From the NCBI GenBank assembly GCA_020633515.1, contig JACKDM010000007.1, forward strand, positions 28,501 through 92,500: a DNA stretch of 64,000 nucleotides, read 5' to 3'. This DNA is from Myxococcales bacterium. Its GTDB lineage: Bacteria > Myxococcota > Bradymonadia > UBA7976 > UBA1532. Of the stretch, positions 8,621 to 17,459 are shown in pieces. The first letter of the stretch is position 1. Each line of letters starts with the position of its first letter. The notes under the pieces were generated by a model. The model was given only the letters and a program-made list of their open reading frames with translations, was not told where the DNA came from and did no database searches. Made by a program: the position numbers and the translations under genes.

Positions 8621-10435
8621 TCATCGCGGCGGCTCCACCCGCCCCGCCGGCGGCACGTCGAGCTTCACCGGCCGCGCCGCGTCGAGCGGCCACGTCCGGT
8701 TGGGGAACCGCGGCTGCACCGCCTCGAGCGCCGCGAGCCGCGCCCGACGCAGCGACTCCGGCTCGATCCGCTTGTCGCCGAGCACCAGCGCGTCGGCGAA
8801 GAAGGCGTAGGCGTGATGCTCCCCCGTGCTCGGCAGCCCCAGCGCCTCCAGCGCCGCCCGGATCCGCGCCGGCTCCAGCATCAACGAGCCCGCGTCGTGC
8901 CCCACCAGCAACAGCGCCCCGCCCGCGTCTTCGAGCGCCTCGGCGACCAGCAGCTCGGTCCGCGCCTGCGCGAGCCCCCGCCGGTAGGCCGCCTCCAGCT
9001 CCGGCAGCCCCCGCCCCGGCGCCGGCTCGATCGGGGTGACGTGCCGCGGGCACTCCAGGGTGTAGTAGACGATGTGGCTGCCGATCTCGACGCCAGCGAG
9101 GGTGCGCTTGTCGACGCCGAGCAGCGCCTGCGGCCGGATCACCTTGCCCACCCGCGCGTCGGCGCCACAGAGCGGGCAGTGTTCGAGGTCGTCGGGGCGC
9201 TCGACGAAGCGGCGGGTCTCGCGGTCGTAGCCGAGCAGCTCCAGCAGCGCCGCGGTGCGCGCCTCACCATGCGCGTCGCCACGGCCGACGAGGTCGAGCA
9301 GCGGCCATCGCCCCACCGGCACGTCGCTCCCCGGCTCGCTCACGACGAGCACCACCCCGCCGTCGATGCGCAGGTCGTAGCCCTCGATCGACTTCTGCGC
9401 GAGCAGCCACCAGTCGTGCGCCTCTTCCAGCGCCTCGACCATCGGCCGGAAGAACGCGCGCGCGCCCTCCACGAAGCTGCGCCCGGTGTGCAGCGTGCGC
9501 AGGTAGGGGTAGGCGAACGCCATCTCCACCCGCAGCGGCCCGAGGTGCAGCGCCACCTTGATGTCGTCCTCGGGGTCGACCCACTCCACCGCGACCCCGT
9601 GGTGCTTGCACTGGTCCTCGATCGCGGCGAGGAACTCGGACGCGTCGGCCAGCACGAACAGGTCGAGCCGCCCCGCCGCGACCGCCGCGCTCGACGGCCC
9701 GAGCCACTCCGGGTACCGCTCGCCGACGAAGGGATACCGCGACGCCTCGGCGCTGCCGAGGAACTCGATCGTGTCGAAGCGCCCCGCGCCCCACTCGGCG
9801 AGCGCGTCGGCGAGCGCCTCGTCCTCCCGCCCGGCCGGATCGGGGTCGCCCGGCACGCCCTGCCGCACCCCGATCACATAGCCGCCCTGCACCTCCGCCA
9901 CCGCCAGCCGCCCGGTCGCCTCGTGGCGCTCGGCGAGCCAGCGCCAGCCGGCGCGCGGATCGAAGAAGGTCCCCGTCTGGTCGCGGAACATGCCCTCGTC
10001 GTCGGGGAGCGCGAGCTTGACCACCTTGCCCCGCCCGTCCATGCGCCACGCGTGCACCGCCGCGCCCGGCCCCGGATCGTCGAAGTCGGCGGCGAACTCG
10101 ACGCTGTAGTCGAAGCCCACCTCGGCCAGATAGCGCGCGTAGAGCCCCGCGACCGGGCGCAGCTCGAGGTCGTCGACCTCGTCGCCGGTGAAGGTCCGCC
10201 GCCCCGCCCACCAGCCGCGAGCGAGGCGCTCGATGAAGGCATCGACCGGACCGGCCGGCGCCGGCCCGTAGAAGGCATCGCGGATGACGACGTGCCGCCC
10301 GGTGCGCCGGCAGACATACAGCACCTGCGCTTGATCGAAGGCGTCGGGCCCATGGCTGCGCACCAGCGCCTTGCGGTCGCGGTGGAAGGTCTCGCGGAAG
10401 CGATCGAGGTGGACGGGCGGGCGAGCGAGCGTCAT
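8621..10435 (-). CDS. Large protein of unknown function with a Cys/His cluster
   Basis: The protein has 604 residues and I do not recognise it. There is no signal peptide or membrane segment, so it is probably cytosolic. Around residues 430-480 a possible zinc site is visible: CPLCGADARVGK, then YYTLECPRHVTP about 40 residues later. The N-terminal part carries DAFDQAQVLYVCRRTGRHVV and many Trp/Arg/Asp-rich stretches. The ATG at 10435 has GGGAG five bases upstream. It is divergent from the gap operon. Its start region matches no toxin, nuclease or ATPase motif I could identify. Confidence 0.7.
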   Translation of the reverse strand: MTLARPPVHLDRFRETFHRDRKALVRSHGPDAFDQAQVLYVCRRTGRHVVIRDAFYGPAPAGPVDAFIERLARGWWAGRRTFTGDEVDDLELRPVAGLYARYLAEVGFDYSVEFAADFDDPGPGAAVHAWRMDGRGKVVKLALPDDEGMFRDQTGTFFDPRAGWRWLAERHEATGRLAVAEVQGGYVIGVRQGVPGDPDPAGREDEALADALAEWGAGRFDTIEFLGSAEASRYPFVGERYPEWLGPSSAAVAAGRLDLFVLADASEFLAAIEDQCKHHGVAVEWVDPEDDIKVALHLGPLRVEMAFAYPYLRTLHTGRSFVEGARAFFRPMVEALEEAHDWWLLAQKSIEGYDLRIDGGVVLVVSEPGSDVPVGRWPLLDLVGRGDAHGEARTAALLELLGYDRETRRFVERPDDLEHCPLCGADARVGKVIRPQALLGVDKRTLAGVEIGSHIVYYTLECPRHVTPIEPAPGRGLPELEAAYRRGLAQARTELLVAEALEDAGGALLLVGHDAGSLMLEPARIRAALEALGLPSTGEHHAYAFFADALVLGDKRIEPESLRRARLAALEAVQPRFPNRTWPLDAARPVKLDVPPAGRVEPPR

Positions 10436-10513
10436 GCGATCTCCCAGGCGGTCGGGGCGAGCGGCCCACCATAGAGCCGCCGGCGGACGGGCGCCAGCGT
10501 GGCGGCGGGCGCC

Positions 10514-10542
10514 TTGACTCGACGGTCTGGAGCCGCTAGCTT
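10514..10542 (+). promoter_or_regulatory. Promoter of the gap-pgk-tpiA-secG operon
   Basis: TTGACT (10514-10519) and TAGCTT (10537-10542) are separated by exactly 17 bases, a good sigma-70-type arrangement. The predicted transcript starts near 10549, about 49 bases ahead of the gap start codon. Confidence 0.6.
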
Positions 10543-10597
10543 TGCGCGCCTCTCACCCCTGGGAGACGTCCCAGCACCGCCAGTCGGGAGTCGAGCC

Positions 10598-11605
10598 ATG
10601 GCACGCAAGATCGGCATCAACGGTTTCGGTCGCATCGGCCGCGTCGTCTTTCGCATCCTCCAGAGCGATCCCGACGTCGAGGTCGTGGCGATCAACGACC
10701 TGACCGACCCCGCGACCCTCGCCCACCTCCTCAAGTACGACTCCGTCCATCGCACCTTCGGCCCCGACGTCCGCGTCGAGGGCGGCGACCTCGTCGTCGA
10801 CGGCCGCCGCGTCCGCATCACCGCCGAGCGCGACCCGGCGAAGCTCGCCTGGGGCGACGTCGGCGTCGAGCTCGTCCTCGAATGCACCGGCGTCTTCCTG
10901 AGCAAGGAGAAGGCCGCCGGCCACCTCGCCGCCGGCGCGAAGAAGGTGCTGATCTCGGCGCCCGCCAAGGGCAGCGTCGACCAGACGATCGTCGTCGGCG
11001 TCAACGACGGCGAGCTCCGCGACGAGCACACCGTCGTCTCCAACGGCTCGTGCACCACCAACTGCCTCGCCCCGGTGGTCAAGGTCATCGACGACGCGTT
11101 CGGCGTCGAGCACGGCGTGATGACCACCATCCACAGCTACACCAACGACCAGCAGCTCCTCGACCTGCCGCACAAGGACCTCCGCCGCGCGCGGGCGGCG
11201 GCGATGTCGATGATCCCGACGAGCACCGGCGCCGCCAAGGCGATCGGGCTCGTGCTGCCGCACCTCAAGGGCAAGCTCGACGGCATCGCGGTGCGCGTCC
11301 CCACCCCCGACGTCTCGCTCGTCGACGTGGTCCTGACCGTGCGCGAAGAGACGAGCACCGACGCGGTCAACGCCGCGCTTGAGGAGGCCGCCGACGGCGC
11401 GCTCCGGGGCATCCTCGGCTTCGAGCGCGCCCCGCTCGTCAGCGGCGACTACATCGGCTCGTCGTACAGCTCGGTCGTCGACGCCGAGAACACCACCGTC
11501 ATCGGCGGCCGCATGGTCAAGGTGCTGTCGTGGTACGACAACGAGTGGGGCTTCTCCTCGCGCATGGTCGACCTGAGCAAGATGATGCTCGGGCTCGGGC
11601 GCTGA
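10598..11605 (+). CDS. gap: Glyceraldehyde-3-phosphate dehydrogenase
   Basis: The protein has 335 residues. It oxidises glyceraldehyde 3-phosphate to 1,3-bisphosphoglycerate with NAD(P) and phosphate in glycolysis. NAD-binding NGFGRIGR is at 8-15, the catalytic loop [13 protein letters not shown] places the nucleophile at Cys152, and the C-terminal [14 protein letters not shown] is canonical. The ATG at 10598 has GGGAG about eight bases upstream. It is the first gene of a tight operon with pgk 13 bases downstream, so the three lower-glycolysis steps are made together. Confidence 0.97.
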   Translation: MARKIGINGFGRIGRVVFRILQSDPDVEVVAINDLTDPATLAHLLKYDSVHRTFGPDVRVEGGDLVVDGRRVRITAERDPAKLAWGDVGVELVLECTGVFLSKEKAAGHLAAGAKKVLISAPAKGSVDQTIVVGVNDGELRDEHTVVSNGSCTTNCLAPVVKVIDDAFGVEHGVMTTIHSYTNDQQLLDLPHKDLRRARAAAMSMIPTSTGAAKAIGLVLPHLKGKLDGIAVRVPTPDVSLVDVVLTVREETSTDAVNAALEEAADGALRGILGFERAPLVSGDYIGSSYSSVVDAENTTVIGGRMVKVLSWYDNEWGFSSRMVDLSKMMLGLGR

Positions 11606-11618
11606 GAGACGTTTCTTC

Positions 11619-12815
11619 ATGAGCCGCTACAAGATGACGCTGATCGACGCGCTCCCCATCGAGGGGCTGCGCACCTTCATCCGGGTCGACTTCAACGTCC
11701 CGCTCGAAGACGGCAAGGTCGCCGACGACAGCCGGATCCGCGCCGCGCTGCCCACCATCGAGCACGCGCTCGAGCGCGGCGCGCGCGTCATCCTCGCCAG
11801 CCACCTCGGCCGCCCCAAGGGCAAGCACAGCCCCGAGGACTCGCTCGCGCCCGCCGGCGAGCGCCTCGCCGAGCTGCTCGACCGCGACATCCCGCTCAGC
11901 GACGCGCCGGTCGGCGACGCCGCGACCCGCCTCGCGCGCGACCTGCGCGACGGCCAGATCATGATGCTCGAGAACCTGCGCTTCCACCCCGGCGAAGAGA
12001 AGAACGACGACGCCTTCGCGCGCCAGCTCGCCGCCCTCGCCGAGCGCTACGTCGACGACGCGTTCGGCGCCGCGCACCGGGCGCACGCGAGCACCGCCGG
12101 CATCGCGGCGCACATCCGCGACAAGGCCGCCGGGTTCTTGATGGCCAAGGAGGTCGAGCACCTCGCCCGCCTCCTCGACGCGCCGCGGCAGGGCTTCGTC
12201 GCCGTGCTCGGCGGGGCCAAGGTCAGCGACAAGATCGGCGTCATCGAGAAGCTGATGGATCGCGTCGACACGCTCCTCATCGGCGGCGCGATGGCCTACA
12301 CCTTCCTCGCCGCGCAGGGCCACGCGACCGGCGACAGCCGCGTCGAGCAGGACCACCTCGAGACCGCGCGCCGGCTCCTCGACCGCGCCGAGAAGCGCAA
12401 GGTCGAGCTCTTGTTGCCCGAGGACCACGGCTGCGCGCCCCGCTTCGACGCCGACGAGAAGCGCACCGACGTCGCCGCGGTCGACATCCCCGCCGGCCTG
12501 ATGGGCCTCGACATCGGCAAGCGCACCGCGCGCGCCTACGCCGAGCGCATCGCGCGCGCGAAGACCGTCTTCTGGAATGGCCCGATGGGCGTCTTCGAGT
12601 TCGACGGCTTCGCCGCCGGCACCCGCGCGGTCGCCGATGCGCTCGCCGAGTCGAGGGCCTACACGGTCGTCGGCGGCGGCGACTCGGTCCGCGCCGTCAC
12701 CGAGAGCGGCCGCGCCGACGCGATCGACCACATCTCGACCGGCGGCGGCGCGAGCCTCGAGTTCATCGAAGGCCGCGAGCTGCCCGGCCTGACCGCCCTC
12801 GGCATCCGGAGGTGA
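11619..12815 (+). CDS. pgk: Phosphoglycerate kinase
   Basis: The protein has 398 residues, the usual size. It transfers phosphate from 1,3-bisphosphoglycerate to ADP. The N-terminal [19 protein letters not shown] and SHLGRPKG substrate-binding segments and the C-terminal nucleotide loop [11 protein letters not shown] and [14 protein letters not shown] are all present. The stop codon overlaps the 5' edge of the tpiA ribosome binding site, so translation of the pair is probably coupled. Confidence 0.97.
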   Translation: MSRYKMTLIDALPIEGLRTFIRVDFNVPLEDGKVADDSRIRAALPTIEHALERGARVILASHLGRPKGKHSPEDSLAPAGERLAELLDRDIPLSDAPVGDAATRLARDLRDGQIMMLENLRFHPGEEKNDDAFARQLAALAERYVDDAFGAAHRAHASTAGIAAHIRDKAAGFLMAKEVEHLARLLDAPRQGFVAVLGGAKVSDKIGVIEKLMDRVDTLLIGGAMAYTFLAAQGHATGDSRVEQDHLETARRLLDRAEKRKVELLLPEDHGCAPRFDADEKRTDVAAVDIPAGLMGLDIGKRTARAYAERIARAKTVFWNGPMGVFEFDGFAAGTRAVADALAESRAYTVVGGGDSVRAVTESGRADAIDHISTGGGASLEFIEGRELPGLTALGIRR

Positions 12816-12817
12816 GC

Positions 12818-13588
12818 GTGGCCCGTCGACCGATCATCGCCGGCAACTGGAAGATGCACCTGACGATCGCCGAGGGCCTCGCGCTCGCGGCGGCGGTGCG
12901 CGACCGCTGCAACCGGTTCCGCGAGGTCGACGTGCTCCTCGGCCCGCCCGCGACCGCGCTCTACGCGATCGGCAAGCGCCTCGAAGGCAGCCGCGTCGGC
13001 CTCGCCGCGCAGAACTGCCACCACGCCGACAAGGGCGCCTACACCGGCGAGCTCTCGCCCGTGCAGCTCGCCGACGCCGGCTGCACCCACGTCATCATCG
13101 GCCACAGCGAGCGCCGCACCCTCTTCGGCGAGACCGACGCCGGCGTCGCGAAGAAGGCCCGCAGCCTGCACGACCACGGCCTCGTGCCCATCATCTGCGT
13201 CGGCGAGACCCTCGCCGAGCGCGAGGCCAACCAGACCAAGGCCGTCGTCGCCCGCCAGATCGCCGCCGCGCTCGCGCCGCTCTCGGCCGACGAGCTCGCG
13301 CGCAGCGTCATCGCCTACGAGCCCGTCTGGGCGATCGGCACCGGCAAGACCGCGACCCCCGAGCAGGCGCAGGACGTCCACGCGGCGATCCGGCGCCAGC
13401 TCGCCGAGATCGCCGGCCCGAGCGTCGCCGAGCAGGTCCGCATCCAGTATGGCGGCAGCGTCAAGCCCGACAACATCCGCGCCCTGATGGCGCAACCCGA
13501 CATCGACGGAGCCCTGGTCGGCGGCGCGAGCCTCGACGCCGACGGCTTCGCCCGGATCGTGGCCTTCGAAGAGGACGTCGACCGATGA
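12818..13588 (+). CDS. tpiA: Triosephosphate isomerase
   Basis: The protein has about 256 residues. It interconverts dihydroxyacetone phosphate and glyceraldehyde 3-phosphate. Asn10 and Lys12 lie in IIAGNWKMH, the electrophile His is in VIIGHSERR, and the catalytic Glu is in AYEPVWAIGTGK; the phosphate loop YGGSVKPDN is intact. Two GTG codons are possible (12812 and 12818). I chose 12818 because GGAGG then sits five bases upstream. The last codons overlap secG by ATGA at 13585-13588. Confidence 0.96.
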   Translation: MARRPIIAGNWKMHLTIAEGLALAAAVRDRCNRFREVDVLLGPPATALYAIGKRLEGSRVGLAAQNCHHADKGAYTGELSPVQLADAGCTHVIIGHSERRTLFGETDAGVAKKARSLHDHGLVPIICVGETLAEREANQTKAVVARQIAAALAPLSADELARSVIAYEPVWAIGTGKTATPEQAQDVHAAIRRQLAEIAGPSVAEQVRIQYGGSVKPDNIRALMAQPDIDGALVGGASLDADGFARIVAFEEDVDR

Positions 13589-14019
13589 TCGATACCCTGG
13601 TGACCATCGTGCACGTGCTGACGTGCATCTTCCTCATCCTGGTCATCCTGCTTCAGTCCGGCAAGGGCGGCGGGGTGAGCGCGGCGTTCGGCGGCGGCGG
13701 CGGCCAGGCGTTCGGGCAGCGCTCGGCGACGACGGTGCTCGGGCGGTTCACCGCGATCGCGGCGACGACCTTCATGGTCACGAGCATGCTGCTGGCGATG
13801 TTCTCGACGCCCTCGGCGCTCGATCCGACGCTGAAGGCGCTCGAAGAGCAGGGCGCCGCGGCGCCGGCCGCGCCCGCTGGTGACGCGCCCGCCGGTGAAG
13901 TGCCCGCGGGTGACGCGCCCGCGGGTGACGCGCCCGCCGCGCCCGCTGGCGACGCGCCCGCTGGCGACCCGCTGCGACGCGCCCGCCGCGCCCGCTGGCG
14001 CCCGCGCGCCCGCGGGTGA
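13585..14019 (+). CDS. secG: SecG preprotein translocase subunit with unstable repeat tail
   Basis: SecG is the small inner-membrane subunit of the SecYEG channel. The first 75 residues are typical: helix 1 VTIVHVLTCIFLILVILLQS, the GKGGGVSAAFGGGGGQAFG loop, and helix 2 beginning TAIAATTFMVTSMLL. An Ala/Pro/Gly/Asp repeat tail (APAGD units) follows and changes near 13969-13976 into an Arg-rich end (PLRRARRARWRPRARG). The next frame continues the APAGD pattern to a stop at 14126-14128 (AGDNQ), so the intended tail probably ended there and one base was gained or lost. The essential part is unaffected. Confidence 0.88.
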   Translation: MIDTLVTIVHVLTCIFLILVILLQSGKGGGVSAAFGGGGGQAFGQRSATTVLGRFTAIAATTFMVTSMLLAMFSTPSALDPTLKALEEQGAAAPAAPAGDAPAGEVPAGDAPAGDAPAAPAGDAPAGDPLRRARRARWRPRARG

Positions 14020-14128
14020 TGCGCCCGCCGCGCCCGCTGGCGACGCGCCCGCCGCGCCCGCCCGCCGCGACGCGCCCGCCGCGCCCGCGGGTGATGCGCC
14101 CGCCGCGCCCGCGGGCGACAACCAGTAA
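13879..14128 (+). repeat. Tandem GC-rich repeat encoding APAGD/APAAP units
   Basis: Fifteen-base units of the type GGTGACGCGCCCGCS, with interspersed GCCGCGCCC, make up the secG tail. Unit order and phase break at about 13970. Slippage within the array explains the frame change. Confidence 0.75.
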
Positions 14129-14462
14129 GACCCGCCCGCCAGCGCGGCGCCTCGCCCCGCGCTCGTCTCGCCGCCGCGCCCGCCGCGCCCGCGGGCGAGT
14201 ATCAGTAGGACCCGCCAGCGCGGCGCCTCGCTCGCGCCCGTCTCGCCGCCGCGCCATCCGTTCGCTGCGGCGCACCGCCTCACGACCACTCCTGATCGCA
14301 TCGCGGCGGGCCGACACCACCGGCGCGCACCGCGCTCGTCGGCCGCAGCGCCAGCGGATCCGCCAGCGTCCGCGGTCGGTCGAGCGACCATGTCGTGGTG
14401 TGGGTCTCGGAGAGCGCCACCGCCCGGCGAGGCTCGCGCACGTCGCGAGCCGGCGGTGATTC
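14129..14462. other. Gene-free region with a degenerate copy of the secG 3' end
   Basis: The sequence around 14101-14165 (CGCCGCGCCCGCGGGCGA, then CCAGTAAGACCCG and CCAGCGCGGCGCCTCG) is repeated imperfectly about 76 bases on, at roughly 14177-14245 (ending ATCAGTAGGACCCGCCAGCG and GCGGCGCCTCG). The secG stop region has therefore been duplicated in tandem. The remaining bases to the tRNA terminator show no gene, and open frames here lack a ribosome binding site. Confidence 0.6.
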
Positions 14463-14501
14463 GAAAAACAAAACCCCCGCCGAGTTGCCCCGGCGGGGGT
14501 T
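14463..14501 (-). terminator. Intrinsic terminator of tRNA-Leu
   Basis: A perfect stem pairs AACCCCCGCCG (14472-14482) with CGGCGGGGGTT (14491-14501) around an eight-base loop. On the minus strand it is followed by TTTTGTTTTTC, a good U-tract, directly after the tRNA 3' end. Confidence 0.85.
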
Positions 14502-14504
14502 GGG

Positions 14505-14588
14505 TGCGAAGGGGGGGAATCGAACCCCCACGCCCTTGCGGGCACCAGGCCCTCAACCTGGCGCGTCTACCAGTTCCGCCACCTTCGC
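14505..14588 (-). tRNA. tRNA-Leu (anticodon GAG)
   Basis: An 84-base class II tRNA on the minus strand. The acceptor stem pairs GCGAAGG with CCTTCGC and the discriminator base is A. The anticodon arm is CCAGG-TTGAGGG-CCTGG, giving anticodon GAG for CUC/CUU codons. A long variable arm and the TTCGATT T-loop are present. CCA is not encoded (CCC follows the discriminator). A TTGACC hexamer at 14631-14626 may be its -35 element, though the -10 is poor. CUC is a very common codon in this window. Confidence 0.95.
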
Positions 14589-14689
14589 GTGACCGGCGAC
14601 GGTTTCTCTCACAGGCGGCAGCGCCGGTCAAGCAGTTGTTTGCGATTTTTTTGGGGCGCCCGCCGCCCGCCTCGCCGCCCCCGTTGCGG

Positions 14690-14718
14690 TTGTTTGCCTG
14701 CGCTCGGGGCGATGCTAT
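14690..14718 (+). promoter_or_regulatory. Candidate promoter of the zinc-ribbon pseudokinase gene
   Basis: TTGTTT (14690-14695) and TGCTAT (14713-14718) are 17 bases apart, followed by ACAGGTACGG. Transcription would start about 36 bases ahead of the ATG at 14761. Confidence 0.45.
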
Positions 14719-14760
14719 ACAGGTACGGCCGGACTTCGCCCACCGAGGGATCTCGCGTCG

Positions 14761-17244
14761 ATGATCATCTGCCCGCACTGCCAGGCCCTCAATGACGACC
14801 GGAACACCATCTGCATCCGCTGCGGCGGCTCGCTGATCGACGATCCGGCGCTCGCCGGCGATCCGTTCGTCGGTCGACGGCTCGGCAAGCGCTTCACCCT
14901 GCACGACATCATCGGCAGCGGTGAGATCGGGATGGTGTACCGCGGCATCGACGACAAGACCGGGCAGGGGGTCGCGGTCAAGATCGTGCACCCCGACGTC
15001 GCCGCGCTGCACGGCGACGAGCTGCTCGACTGGGCCCGCCGCGTCGCCCAGATCCGCCACGCCAAGGTCGCCGCGATGCTCGGCGCGAGCCGCGAGGGCG
15101 ACGGCACCACCTACATCGTCTCCGAGCTCCTCGAAGGCGAGACCCTGCGCGCGCTCCTCGAACGGGTCGGCCCGCTCTCGGCCCGCCGCGCCGTCGACAT
15201 CCTCTTCCAGCTCTGCAACGCGCTCGCCCCGATCCACAAGGTCGGCCGGCCCCACGCCAACCTCAAGCCCGAGAACGTCTTCCTCATCGCCGGGCAGCAG
15301 GGCGACTTCGTCAAGATCGCCGACACCGGCTCGCCGGTGCTCTTCGGGGTGCACCACACGCCGCAGGGCAAGGTGATCATCGGCGCGGCGAAGTACTTCA
15401 GCCCCGAGCAGGCGCGCGGCGACGAGGTCGGGCTCGCCTCCGACCAGTTCACCGTCGGCGTCATCGGCTACCAGCTCCTCAGCGGCGCGCTGCCCTTCTT
15501 CGGCGCGACGCCCGACCAGCTCCTCGACGCGATCGTCAACAACCGCCCGACCCCGATCGCCGAGCGCGCCCCGGCGACGCCGCCCGCGCTCGCGGCGATC
15601 GTCGAGCGCTGCATGGCGAAGTCGCCGGCCGATCGCTACCCGGACCTGCGCGCGCTCGCGGCCGAGCTCGCCGGCGTCATCAAGACCAAGGCCGCCCCGG
15701 CGGCCGCCCCTGCGCGCAAGCCGTTCGGCGGCGGGCAGGACTTCTCGACCGTCGTCGCCCGGCCCGACCACTTCGCGAGCCCGATGCGCCCCGGCAAGGG
15801 CTTCGGCGCGGCCGACGCCGAGGCGACGGTGATGCAGGACATCCCCGCCGAGATCCAGGCGCTGCTGCGCGACGAGGACGACGACCTCCCGCCGCTCGAC
15901 GGCGAGGCGACGCCGATGCCCGACGCCGACGCCGACGACGACCTCGACTTCGCGGGCGGCATCGGCGGCGGTGGTGTTGGCGGTGGCCGGCTCGGCGGAC
16001 CCGACGACCTCGCCGCGGCGCTCGCCGACGCGGCGGCGTCGATCGATCCGCCCCGCGGCGGCGCGGCGGTGCCCGGGGCCGGGATCCGCGCCCGCCAGAC
16101 CGCGCCGCGCGTCTCGCCGCCCGCCCCCGAGAAGCGCGCGCCCGCGCCGCCCGAGAAGCGCGCGCCCGAGAAGCGCCCCGCGGCCGACGATTCGCTCGCG
16201 GCGGCGCTCGCCGAGGCCGAAGCCGAGCTCGACGCGGGCGGAGCGCCCGAGGTCTTCAACCCGTTCGACGACCTCGACCTCGGCCCCCGCCGGCCGGCGC
16301 CCCCCGCGCCGGTCAAGGTCGCCCCGAGCCGCTCCTCGGCGCCCGCGCCGCCGGCGCCGCCCGCCACGCCCGCGCCGCGGATCAGCACCCCCGGGGGCGG
16401 GATCCGGTCGAGCGTGCCCGCCGGCCCGCTCAGCTCCGACGACATCCTCTCGGCGATCGGCGAGGAGCTCTCGCCGGCCGACGCGCCCAAGGTGGTGGTG
16501 CCGGCGGGCGCGGCCAACCCGCTCGCGACCGCGGCCGACTTCGCGAGCCTCTCGGTGCCGCCGCGCGAGGTGGGGCACGTCAGCGTGCGCATGCCGGCGG
16601 TGACCGGGCAGGTGGTCACGGCGGGCGGCCGGGCGCCGCGGTCGAAGGCGCCGTTGATCGCGCTGCTCGTGCTGCTGATCGCGGCGGGCGGCGCGGCGGT
16701 GTGGTTCTTCGTGCTCGCGCCCGGCGAGTCGCCGCCGCAGCCGGTGCGACCGCCCGCGGCCGACAAGAAGCCGGCGCCGAAGCCCCCGGTCGCCGCGGGG
16801 CGGGCGTTCGCGCTCGTCTCCGTCCCGCCCGGCGCCGAGGTCGTCGAGGACGGCGCCACGCTCGGCAAGACCCCGATGGAGCTGCGCGCCGAGGGCCCGC
16901 GCACGCTGGTCCTCAAGCTCGCCGGCCGGCCCGACACGCCGTTCGTGCTCGACCCGCAGGCGATCGCCGTCGGCGCGGACGGCGCGGCGGCCGAGGTCGC
17001 GGTCACGCTCGCCGAGCCCGCCGCCGAGGGCGCGGGCGGAGCGGGCGGCAGCGGCGACGCGGTCGAGGCGGGCGCCGCGGGCGCCGCCGGCGCCGCCGGA
17101 GCAGGGGCGCGCGGCGGCCCGCCGGCCGCCGCCGATCCGCCGCCCGAGAAGGCGACCGAGCCGAAGCCCCCGCGCCGCCGTCAGCCCGCTCGGCGCCGCC
17201 CGCCGAGCGTCAACGACATCCGCGACCCGTTCGCCAACCCCTGA
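14761..17244 (+). CDS. Zinc-ribbon kinase-like protein (probable pseudokinase) with TM and PEGA domain
   Basis: The protein has 827 residues. Residues 4-22 form a zinc ribbon (CPHC and CIRCG). The kinase fold covers about 45-315, with glycine loop IGSGEIGMVY, Lys74 in VAVKIV, and C-lobe YFSPEQARGDEVGLASDQF. The catalytic HRD is replaced by HAN (165-167, in PHANLKPENVF) and DFG by DTG (188-190). With the catalytic Asp changed to Asn, phosphotransfer is doubtful, so it may be a binding or scaffold protein. A long Pro/Ala/Asp-rich linker, one membrane helix (about 630-652) and an extracytoplasmic PEGA-like domain (SVPPGAEVVEDGATLGKTPM) follow. Its plan parallels the kinase at 932-2795. Confidence 0.88.
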   Translation: MIICPHCQALNDDRNTICIRCGGSLIDDPALAGDPFVGRRLGKRFTLHDIIGSGEIGMVYRGIDDKTGQGVAVKIVHPDVAALHGDELLDWARRVAQIRHAKVAAMLGASREGDGTTYIVSELLEGETLRALLERVGPLSARRAVDILFQLCNALAPIHKVGRPHANLKPENVFLIAGQQGDFVKIADTGSPVLFGVHHTPQGKVIIGAAKYFSPEQARGDEVGLASDQFTVGVIGYQLLSGALPFFGATPDQLLDAIVNNRPTPIAERAPATPPALAAIVERCMAKSPADRYPDLRALAAELAGVIKTKAAPAAAPARKPFGGGQDFSTVVARPDHFASPMRPGKGFGAADAEATVMQDIPAEIQALLRDEDDDLPPLDGEATPMPDADADDDLDFAGGIGGGGVGGGRLGGPDDLAAALADAAASIDPPRGGAAVPGAGIRARQTAPRVSPPAPEKRAPAPPEKRAPEKRPAADDSLAAALAEAEAELDAGGAPEVFNPFDDLDLGPRRPAPPAPVKVAPSRSSAPAPPAPPATPAPRISTPGGGIRSSVPAGPLSSDDILSAIGEELSPADAPKVVVPAGAANPLATAADFASLSVPPREVGHVSVRMPAVTGQVVTAGGRAPRSKAPLIALLVLLIAAGGAAVWFFVLAPGESPPQPVRPPAADKKPAPKPPVAAGRAFALVSVPPGAEVVEDGATLGKTPMELRAEGPRTLVLKLAGRPDTPFVLDPQAIAVGADGAAAEVAVTLAEPAAEGAGGAGGSGDAVEAGAAGAAGAAGAGARGGPPAAADPPPEKATEPKPPRRRQPARRRPPSVNDIRDPFANP

Positions 17245-17459
17245 TCACCCGCGATCGGGCGGCGCCCGCTCGCTGCCCGACGCGGCGCCGGTGCCCGCCA
17301 CCCGCCGGGGCGCCCCCCGACGCGCTCACCGCGGCCCCCGCCCGTCGCACCCGGGCACGCGCCCGCGCCGCGCGAGGTGGCGTCGATCGCGCGATTGCAG
17401 TTAGTCTGAGCCACCTCGCCGCGCAGGCGGCGCGGGGAACTCCCGGGGGAAAGACGCAG

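Noticed and set aside
13879..14128. Possible CRISPR array
   Set aside because: The repeats are contiguous 15-base coding units without spacers, and there are no cas genes.
14280..14531. Small minus-strand frame ending in tRNA-Leu
   Set aside because: It reads through the terminator and the tRNA and has no ribosome site.
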